Of a DNA stretch of 64,000 bases, positions 7,234 through 16,100 are shown in pieces. The translations under genes were made by a program, and so were the position numbers. How positions within the stretch are numbered: the stretch's first letter is position 1; the number at the start of each line of letters is the position of its first letter. The notes under the pieces are model-generated. The model saw only the letters and a program-made list of their open reading frames with translations, did no database searches and was not told the DNA's origin. Origin of the DNA: an uncultured Oscillospiraceae bacterium (lineage in GTDB: Bacteria > Bacillota > Clostridia > Oscillospirales > Oscillospiraceae). The stretch lies in NCBI GenBank assembly GCA_947625815.1, contig CANQPU010000010.1, positions 1-64,000 on the forward strand, written 5' to 3'.

Positions 7234-8506
7234 AAAACATGAATACCCGCGGCTCGGCGAGCAGTGCTTCACCGGGACGCTGGAAAACGGGCTGCGCCTC
7301 ACGGTGGTGCCCAAGCTCGGGTTCAAAAAGAGCATGGCCTTTCTGGCTGTCCGTTACGGCGGCGTGGACAGGATCTACCGGCAGGACGGGGACCTGATCG
7401 AGACGCCCGCCGGCGCCGCTCACTTTCTGGAGCACAAGGTCTTTGAGATGGACGGGGGCGAGGACGCCCTGTCCGTCCTCTCCCAGCGTGGCGCCAACGC
7501 CAACGCCTTCACCGCCCCGGACATGACCGCCTTCCATTTCGACTGTACCGACGGGTTCGAGGACAACCTACGCCTTCTCCTCAGCTTCCTCTCCTCCCCC
7601 CGCTTCACGGAGGAGAGCGTGGAGCGGGAAAAGCCCATCATCCTCCAGGAGATCCGGATGATGGAGGACGACCCCGACGACCTGATGTATTACGGCCTGA
7701 TGAACGTCCTCTATTCCCGCTCCTTCCTCCGGGAGAGCGTGGCGGGCACGGCGGAGAGCGTGGCGGGCATCACCGCCGGGGTCCTGCGCCGGTGCCACCG
7801 GGACTTTTATGTCCCCGCCAACATGTCTTTGGTGGTGGTCGGCGACCAGGAGCCGGAGCGGATCGCCCAGCTTGCTGCCTCCCTCACGCCCGCCCTGTCC
7901 CCCCGCCGCCCCGAGACCGTCTCCCCCGGCCCGGAAAAGCCCCTGCCCGCGGTGATGCGGACCGAGCGGGCCATGGACGTGGGCGCTCCCATGTTCCTGG
8001 CCGGCGTCCGGACGAGGGAGGGCCTTGTCGGGCGCGACAGCGTCCGGTTCGAGCTGACCGCCTCCCTGGCCCTGAGCTCCCTCCTGGGCGCCGCCTCCCC
8101 CCTCTACCGCAGGCTCTACGACGAGGGGCTCATCAACGAGACCTTCGGCTATGATTTTGAGAACGTGGCGGGCTTCTCCCACCTCAGCTTCGGCGGCGAG
8201 ACCCGGGATCCCGGCCTTGTATGCCTGCGGGTCCTGGAGGAGGCCTCCGCGCTGGCCGCCCGGGGCGTCGATCCGGACTATTTCGCCCGCAGGAAGCGCT
8301 CGGTCTACGGCGGGGCCGTCCGGGCCCTCAATTCCTTCGAGAGCATTTGCTATAACACGGCGGCGGGAAACTTCGCCGGCTACGACTACTTTGACGTCCC
8401 GTCCATCCTGGACGGGGTGACGGCGGAGGACGTCCGCGGCTTCCTGGCCGAATACCTTACGGCGGAAAAATGCGCCATCTCCGTGATCAACAGAAAGGAA
8501 CGGTGA
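7226..8506 (+). CDS. yfmH: M16-family zinc metallopeptidase YfmH (active subunit)
   Basis: Zinc peptidase with the inverted HxxEH motif (AAHFLEHKVFE, about residues 68-78) and the distal glutamate region (RMMEDDPDD) near residue 150. About 426 aa with two M16 domains. ATG 7226 has GGAGG at 6 nt; an in-frame ATG at 7220 has no room for a ribosome binding site. It overlaps yfmF by 8 nt, so synthesis of the two subunits is likely coupled. It is followed 3 nt later by lgt. Confidence 0.88.
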   Translation: MLKKHEYPRLGEQCFTGTLENGLRLTVVPKLGFKKSMAFLAVRYGGVDRIYRQDGDLIETPAGAAHFLEHKVFEMDGGEDALSVLSQRGANANAFTAPDMTAFHFDCTDGFEDNLRLLLSFLSSPRFTEESVEREKPIILQEIRMMEDDPDDLMYYGLMNVLYSRSFLRESVAGTAESVAGITAGVLRRCHRDFYVPANMSLVVVGDQEPERIAQLAASLTPALSPRRPETVSPGPEKPLPAVMRTERAMDVGAPMFLAGVRTREGLVGRDSVRFELTASLALSSLLGAASPLYRRLYDEGLINETFGYDFENVAGFSHLSFGGETRDPGLVCLRVLEEASALAARGVDPDYFARRKRSVYGGAVRALNSFESICYNTAAGNFAGYDYFDVPSILDGVTAEDVRGFLAEYLTAEKCAISVINRKER

Positions 8507-8509
8507 ACC

Positions 8510-9481
8510 ATGCCCCAGTCTCTGCCGGACGCCTCCATCTCCTTCCCCATGCTGGGAGGCCTCACCATAAACCCCTCCCCCTATTTCAGGCTCGGCCCCC
8601 TCACCATCCACTGGTACGGCGTCATCATCGCCACCGGCTTCCTGCTGGCGGTGCTGTACTGCTCCCGGCGGGCGCCGGAATTCGGCATGACGGCCGACAA
8701 TGTCTTTGACGTCATCCTCCTGGGCGTGCCTCTGGCCATCGTCTGCGCCCGCGTCTACTATGTGGCCTTCTCCTGGTCTGAATACGCCTCCGACCCCATC
8801 TCCGTCCTCTATATCTGGCGGGGCGGCCTGGGCATGTACGGCGTCATCTTCGGCGCGGTCCTGGCCACCGTCATCTTCTGCCGGTGGAAAAAGCTCAGCC
8901 TGCTGGCCTTCCTGGACATGGTGTGCTTCGGCTTCCTCATTGGCCAGACATTGGGCCGCTGGGGCAATTTCATGAACCGGGAGGCCTTCGGCCGCACTAC
9001 GGACATCTTCTGCCGCATGGTGCTGACCACCCCCTCCGGGACCGTCTGGTCGGTCCACCCCACCTTCCTCTACGAGTCCGTCTGGAACCTCATCGGCTTC
9101 ACCCTCATGCACTTCTACTCCAAAAAGCACCGGACCTACGACGGCCAGATGTTCCTCATCTACCTGTCCTGGTACGGCTTCGGCCGTATGCTCATCGAGG
9201 GCCTGCGGACCGACAGTCTGATGATCGGCTCCACCGGCATACGGGTCTCCCAGCTGGTCTCCGCCGTTCTTTTTGTTGCATCCGCGGCGATCCTGTTGTA
9301 TAATAAGTATAAAAGGCGCCCCGACCCGGCCGAAATGTTCGTGAACCGCCGGAAGGCCGCCCAGGCCGTCATCGAGGGCCCGGCGGACGCCCTCCGGGAC
9401 GATAGCCCGGACCCCGGCCCGGACAGCGGCGCGGACGCCCACCGGGATGACGGAGCGGACGGAGGCGGGGAGCATGACTGA
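8510..9481 (+). CDS. lgt: Prolipoprotein diacylglyceryl transferase
   Basis: Transfers diacylglycerol from phosphatidylglycerol to the lipobox cysteine of prolipoproteins, the first step of lipoprotein maturation. Two lipoprotein precursors occur in this window (amylase and binding protein). It has several membrane segments, the N-terminal IHWYG motif and the signature RWGNFMNREAFG (about residues 152-163). The 323-aa protein is longer than usual because of a hydrophilic tail rich in Asp, Pro and Gly after the last membrane segment (about 265-323), which is presumably cytoplasmic. The start has AAAGGAA at 9 nt. Last enzyme of the yfmF operon. Confidence 0.95.
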   Translation: MPQSLPDASISFPMLGGLTINPSPYFRLGPLTIHWYGVIIATGFLLAVLYCSRRAPEFGMTADNVFDVILLGVPLAIVCARVYYVAFSWSEYASDPISVLYIWRGGLGMYGVIFGAVLATVIFCRWKKLSLLAFLDMVCFGFLIGQTLGRWGNFMNREAFGRTTDIFCRMVLTTPSGTVWSVHPTFLYESVWNLIGFTLMHFYSKKHRTYDGQMFLIYLSWYGFGRMLIEGLRTDSLMIGSTGIRVSQLVSAVLFVASAAILLYNKYKRRPDPAEMFVNRRKAAQAVIEGPADALRDDSPDPGPDSGADAHRDDGADGGGEHD

Positions 9482-9602
9482 CCGGGAGCTGGACGAGGCC
9501 CTGGCCCCTCTCCGGGCGCTTCTCCGCAGCCGCGGGACGGCCGGCTTTGAAAAACATCTGACGATCAAAACAAAACACACTATGAATATGGAGGTAAACC
9601 TA

Positions 9603-10130
9603 ATGGCAAGTATCGATTTTGAAAACCTGAAACAGAAGCTCACCGAGACCGCCGGCGCCATCAAGGACAAGACCGTGGCCATCGCCAGGGACGTGGCCGA
9701 CAAGTCCTCCGACGCCGCCAGGACCGTGGCGGGCAAGGCCCGGAACGTGGCGGAGAAGGCGAAGCTCAACGCCGAGATCGCCTCGGAGCGGGAGAACATG
9801 AAGAAGCTGTACACACAGCTGGGCAAGCTCTACTATGAAAAGTACTCCGCCGCCCCCGACCCCGACCTGGCCGAGTCCGTGACCGCCGTCACCGAGGCGC
9901 TGGAGCGCGTGGCCGAGAAGCAGGCCCGGATCGACGCCCTGGACGCCGCCCCCGAGGAGAGCGCGGAGGAGGCCGAGGCCGCCCCCGAGGAGGAGACGGT
10001 CCTGGACGAGGTGGGGGACACCGTCGAAGCCGCCGCCGAGACGGCCGCGGGCATCGCCGAGGAGACCGCCGCCGAGGCAAAGAAGACCTACGAGGATACC
10101 GTCTCCACCGTCAACACCCCCCAGGAGTGA
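9603..10130 (+). CDS. Acidic, Ala/Glu-rich helical protein, unknown
   Basis: No recognised enzyme family. The 175-aa product starts with an amphipathic helical repeat region (DFENLKQKLTETAGAI, then repeated K/A/V heptads), continues with a short aromatic segment (LYTQLGKLYYEKYSA) and ends in a low-complexity acidic tail rich in Glu and Ala. The composition resembles cell-envelope or YtxH-like stress proteins, but there is no membrane segment. ATG 9603 has TGGAGG at 9 nt. The frame is open back to an ATG at 9474 overlapping lgt, but the A+T-rich stretch just before 9603 looks like a leader rather than coding sequence. Confidence 0.7.
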   Translation: MASIDFENLKQKLTETAGAIKDKTVAIARDVADKSSDAARTVAGKARNVAEKAKLNAEIASERENMKKLYTQLGKLYYEKYSAAPDPDLAESVTAVTEALERVAEKQARIDALDAAPEESAEEAEAAPEEETVLDEVGDTVEAAAETAAGIAEETAAEAKKTYEDTVSTVNTPQE

Positions 10131-10156
10131 CCGTTCCATCGCACCAATAACCAGGA

Positions 10157-10190
10157 TCGCCCCGCGCCATACCGCGCGGGGCGACTTTTT
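10157..10190 (+). terminator. Rho-independent terminator
   Basis: TCGCCCCGCGC/GCGCGGGGCGA stem with a 5-nt loop, followed by CTTTTTATTTTTT. It ends the plus-strand yfmF-lgt transcript and lies immediately beyond the 3' end of the convergent glucan synthase gene. Confidence 0.9.
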
Positions 10191-13100
10191 ATTTTTTCTC
10201 CGTCTCCATGGCGGGGTAGAGGCGTATGCCCTCCTTTTTATATTCCTCGCCGTTCACCAGGACCCCCTCGGGGTAGAGGCGGATGTCCAGCTCCCGGCCG
10301 TTGACCTTCAGGGCCACCGCCGCGGGGTACAGGCTGTCCGGCAGGTTCGGCTCCACATAGAGGACGCCGTCCCGGAGCCTGAGGCCGAAAAGGGCCTCCG
10401 TCGCCGCCCGGAAATACCAGCCGGCCGAGCCGGTGTACCAGCTCCAGCCGCCGCGGCCCTCCAGTCCCGGCGCGGTGTAGACGTCCCCGCACAGCACATA
10501 GGGCTCCGCGGCGTAGACCTCGCCGTCCCGGCCCCAGGGGGCCAGGTCCAGGAGCATACGGGCGCCCTCCTCCCGCTGACCGCTCTCCAGCAGCGCCATG
10601 GCCAGCCAGACCGCGGCGTGGGTGTACTGCCCGCCGTTTTCCCGGAAGCCCGGGGCGTAGGACTTGATATATCCGGGCTCGGTCTCACCCCGGTCAAAGG
10701 GCGGGTCAAAGAGCTTCACGACGCCCCTGTCCCGGTCCCAGAGCCGCGCCGCGGCGCTTCGGAGCGCCCGCCGGGTCCTGAGCTTATCCGCCCCGGCGAA
10801 GAAGGCGAAGCTCTGGGCCACGGAGTCGATCTGGCACTCCCCATCCCCCGGCGCGCCCAGGGTCCGCCCGTCGTCGTAGGTGCCCCGGAGATACCAGTCC
10901 CCGCCCCAGGCGTTCTCTCCCGCCTTCAGCAGTCTGTCCGCGGCGTCCGCGTACCGTTGGGCGCACCCCTCCTCCCCCGCTCTTTCGCACAGCTCCGCCA
11001 TGCGGCGCAGGGTCAGGGAGCCGAAGAAGGTGAGCCACACGCTCTCCCCCCTGCCCCCGGCGCCCACCCGGTCCATCCCGTCGTTCCAGTCCCCGCCCAG
11101 CATCCGCGCCAGGCCGTGGGCGCCGGTCCCGCGGCTGAGGAACAGGTCCGCCGCGCGGATGGCGTGCTGAAGGACGCTCTGGGTCTCCGCGCTCACCCCC
11201 GGCGTCTCGTAGCGGTCCCGCTCCCCGTCCTTCAGGGGCTCCGATACTCTGAAGGGCTCCTGGTCCGACAGGATCGACAGGTCCCCGGTGCGGGAGACGT
11301 GATCCGTCAGCGCCCAGCACAGCCAGAGGAGGTCGTCCGAGCACCGGGTCCGCACGCCCTTGTCCCCTCCCGGCGTCTGGTGCCACCAGTGCATCACGTC
11401 GCCCTCCGGGAACTGGTGGGCGGCCGCCTGGCGGATCTGCCACCGGGCGGGGGCGGGGTCGATGAGCGTCATGGCCGCGGCGTCCTGGAGCTGATCCCGG
11501 AAGCCCACGGCGCCCCCGTTCTGATAGAGACTCGTCCGGGCCAGCATCCGGCAGGCCCGGATCTGATAGACCGCCCAGCCGTTGAGATAGGTGTTGAGCC
11601 GCCTGTCCGGCGTCTCCACGGCGAGGGCGGAGCACAGGCCCCTCCAGTGCTCCTTCGTCTCCTCCAAGAGCTGCGCGGCGTTTTTCAGGGCCCGGTCCAG
11701 CTTGCCCGGGGCGTCACAGCCGGAGACGATGACCAGCCTCTCCGCCGCCGGGACGCGGAAGGCGATGCAGGGGAAGGCCGCCGGGCCGCAGGCCCCGTCA
11801 AATTCCCCGGCGAGGACGCGCCGCCAGTCGGAGGTCACCTCCTCCGGCGCGGCGGAGGTCAGGAGCGTATAGGGGATCTTTTTGAACTCTCCGCTGGGGT
11901 TTTTCGCGGTAAACTGCCCGTTTTCCCAGGAAATCTGAAGATTTTTCGCGTCTTTTTCGCTCTCCCCGAGGAGGAGCCGGCAGGCGTACTCCAGCCGGAC
12001 GCCCGTCAGCTCCCCCGAGAGCTCGACGGTCATGATCCTGGCGTCGGTCTCCGGGGGGACAAAGGCCGTGACGGCGCTCCTCACCGCGCCGAAGTCCCGC
12101 TCCCATCTGGCCCAGCCAAAGCCGTATTCGATCAGCGTCGGCTCCTCTCCCCCGTCGGCAAACAGGCTCCTCTCCCCTTGGGGCAGAAGGAGTTTCAGCC
12201 GCTCCGGGCCCTCGGTCGCCATGGCGTCGTTGACCCAGGGGCTGATCTTGCGAAGGCGGGAGTTGAGGTGCCACTGAAAGCCCGTGCCGCACTCTGTGGC
12301 GACGAAGCCGTAGTTGGGATTGGTGAGGATATGGGACCAGGCCGCCCCCGGGAGGCAGTCCCGGAGGGCGATGAGGACGCGGCCGTCCTCCCCCACGCGG
12401 CAGGCGGGGGCCCCGCCGCCGGCGAAAAAGGGGGTGAGGGGCCGGGGGGTGGCGGCACGGTGGAGGGGGGGAGACGGGGGTTCAGAGAGCGGCACGGTCA
12501 CGTCCGCGAGCAGGAGGACGGGGGCCGGGGAGGGGGAGGCTTCCGCCGTTATGTGGACGCCCCCGGGGACCCCCAGGGTCCCCTCCCGGCCGAGGCGGCG
12601 AAGCAGGTCCGTGACCGACGTCTTCTGCGCGGCGGCGTAGTCCCCGTTGTCCGTCAGCACCAGGACCAGATCGGACTCCACCCCGTTTTCGGAGAGGAGC
12701 GCGTGGCGCTTGATGAGGTTCTGGGCCTCGGCCAGCTCCGCCACGCTCCCCACGCGGGCGGCTACCACAGGCAGGTCCCCGGAGATCCCCAGCTTCCAGA
12801 GCTCCTCCCGGCCATAGGGGGCCCTCATCCGCTCCTCCGTCCGCGTCCGGCCCGGATCCCCGCCGAAAAGGAGGGGCGTGGCCAGATCCAGGGCGGAGCG
12901 GATCTCGCTCTGGTTCATGCCCAGCATCAGGGCCGCGGCGGAGATGCGGCTGACGGCCTCCTTCTCCTGGCGCGCGGCCATCCTCCGGGCGGCGGCCGCG
13001 GCCTCCTCCCGGCTCTCCGCGGCGGCCAGCGCCACCGTCGCCCTCCCCTTGCCCATGGCAAGGCGGATGGGGACGGTGACGGCCACCCTCATATCCGGCG

Positions 13101-16100
13101 ACCAGGCCAGCAGGTCCCCGGCCTCCGGCGGGTCGCCCCGGCGGCGGTGGGTCACGGCCGTGAACTCCGTGTCGGCCGCCAGCGCCAGGGTGACGCGCCC
13201 CTCCCCCGGGCGCGGGCGGCGGGTGACGGTGAACACGTCCCTCTCCATGGCGGCCTCCAGGGAGAGCCGGTTGAAGGCCGGGTGGGAGGCGTGATCCTCC
13301 CACCGGCGCAGGACGGGCTCAAAGACGACCACCAGGGACACCTCCGTGACGCCCGCGGGGGCGGAGACCTCCACCCGGCGGACCTCCCCCTCCCCGGAGG
13401 GTGGGACCGAGACGGTATAGACCGCGGAGCATCCCTCCGCTCTGGAGCGGATCCGGCCGGCCATGTCGGTGAGCTCGCAGGAATAGCGGGTCCGCCCGTC
13501 AAACTCCGGCGCGGGGGTCAGGGACAGCGTGCCCGTGGGGGTGCGCAGATACGCCTCGACGCCCATGGCCCCGTCGGGGGCCGGGTCAAAGCACGTCAGG
13601 TCCAGCCCGCGCCACCGGGAGCGGGTCTTGCCTGTCTCGGCGAAGAGGACGGTGTACGCCCCGGAGGAGAGGGGCACACAGGCGGGCGAGAAGGCGTCCG
13701 TCTCCGTGAACTCCCGGACCAGACCGCCGGCCTCCCGGCGGTTGGGAACGGTGGGCACGTCCCTCGGGGGCTGGCGGAGGGTCAGGCGGCCCGTGGGCAG
13801 TCTCTCCTCCAGAAGCTCCCGGAAGGCCGCCATGCGCCTGTCGCTCATGAACCTCCGGGGGAACACGTCCCCGCAGAGGGTGTTGGCGATGGCCGTCAGG
13901 CTCATGCCCAGGTGGTGGGACATATAGGAGCGCACCGCCTCACAGCGGCCCTCCCGGACGCGGCCGGGGGTGAAATCCGCCGCCTCGTAGAGGCCGTAGG
14001 GGCCGGCAAGGCCCATGCCCATGAGCCGGCGGAGGTTGTTGGACGCGCCGGCGGGGTCCAGGGGCAGGGCCAGATAGGTGGAGTAGGGCGAAACCACCCG
14101 CTCCGCGCCCATGCCGCGCTTCAGGGCGAGCCTCTGGACGCCGTGGGCCTTGTAGCGGTAGGCAAGGCCGGGGTCGAAGGCGTAAAAGCCGCTCTCCGAG
14201 ATCCCCCAGGGGATGCCGGGGTGGGCGCGCTTCTGGGCGAACAGGCAGAAGCGGGAGGACTCATACAGAAGACTGCTGGGCCGGCAGGGCAGGAGCAGGT
14301 TGGGCATGAGGTACTCGAACATGGTGCCCGTCCAGCTGGCCATCCCGGAGTAGCGGTCCAGGCTGACTCTGGCCCGGCCCAGCCGGCGCCAGTGCTTTTT
14401 CGGCACCTGGCCCAGGGCCACGGCGATGTAGCTGGTCTCCCGGGCCTCGCTGGCCAGAAGGTCGTACCACCCCTCGGTGGGGGCGTTTTTCATCAGGTCG
14501 ATGCCGATGTGGAAGAGCTTGCGTTTTTTGTCGAACAGGGGCGTGAAGTCGGCGCCGTCCACCAAATCCCCGCAACGCCTGGCCGTTTCCGGGTCGTTCC
14601 GGGAATAGAACCACTCCTTCACGGCGATGAGGGCGCCCGTCAGATTGCCGCTGTCCACGGTGGAGACATAGCGGGGCTCCAGGGGGGCAAGCGTGCGGGT
14701 ATCGTACCAGTTATAGAGGTGGCCGTGCCATTTTTCCAGTCTCTCCACCGTCTCCAGCGTGCGCTTCACCCGGTCGGAGGCCTCCTGCGGGGTGATGAGG
14801 CCCAGGTCCGCCGCGGCGATACAGGAGAGCATGGCAAGGCCGATATTGGTGGGGCTGGTGCGGTGGGCCGCGCCGATATTGGGCGCCAGCTGAACGTTGT
14901 CCGGCGGGAGGAAATTGTCCTCCCGGGTGAGGTGGTCGGCGAAGAACCGCCAGATCTCCCCGGCGCGGTTGAGGAGGAACGCCCGGTCCCGCTGGGAGAC
15001 ACGGCGCTTCCCGGCCGTCTCCCTGGAAAGCGCCCAGGCGTAGGCCGGGGTAAAGGCCCAGACCAGGGCCAGCGCCCCGCCCAGGGGCGTGCGGGACACC
15101 AGGAGCAGCAACGCCGCCGCCACGGGGCAGGCCAAAAGCTCCCGGTAGTTGACGAGCAGGGTGTTCACCCGCCGCCGCTCCGCGTCCCCGGCGGTGACCC
15201 ACCGGAGCAGGCCCCGGTGGGTCACGCACATCCGCCAGAGGGCGGTGACGGCCGCCCGCGCGTTGGTCCACGCCTCCATGGGCAGGAGCATGAGCCGGAC
15301 GGCCGAGCGCATGATGGCTCCCCCGGGGCCGGGGAGGACGGAGGACTGGTAACGCGCCCGGCCCGAGCCGTCGTGGCGGATCAGGTCCCCGGCGAACTCG
15401 ATCAGCACGCCGGACAGATACGCCGCCAGCGCCAGCGCGCCGGACAGCGCCGTGGCGGCGGAGGGGAAGCCCGCCCAGAGGAGCAGGTCCAGGAGCACCG
15501 CCGGGGCCACCAGGCTCCGGCGCAGGTTGTCAAAGATCTTGAACCGGGAAAGGCCCGTCAGGTTATTGCGCCGCAGGGCTCCGTCCCGTCCGCGGATCAG
15601 CCGCGCGCACCAGCGGAGATTTTGCCAGTCGCCCCTGGTCCACCTCTCCTGGCGGGCAAAGTAGCTCGTGACCTTGCCGGGCCAGCCGTCGGTGAACTCC
15701 ACGTCGGACAAAAGGCCGCAGCGCAGATAGGCCCCCTCCAGGATGTCGTGGGACAGGACGGTGTTGTCCGGGAAGGTCCCGTCCAGGACCCGCCTGTAAA
15801 CGGGCACGTTGATGAGGCCCTTGCCCATGAAGATGCCCTCGGAAAAGAGGTCCTGATAGAGGTCGGAGACTGTGGAGCCGTAGGGGTCCACGCCGCCCAC
15901 GCCCGCGAAGATCCGGGAGAAGTCGGTCCGCCCGGCGCTCCCCAGGTCCACGCTGACCCGTGGCTCCAGGATGGCGTAGCCGGAGACGACGCGGCCGAGG
16001 GATCCGTCGATCCTGGGGGTGTTGAGGGGGTGGAGCGCGGCGCCTATAAGCTCCCGGGCCGAGCCCGCGGTGGGGCGGGTGTCCGCGTCCAGCGTCAGGA

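Noticed and set aside
9474-9602. Earlier start for the acidic helical protein, overlapping lgt
   Set aside because: The frame is open, but the A+T-rich segment before 9603 and the strong ribosome binding site there point to the later start. Kept only as an alternative.
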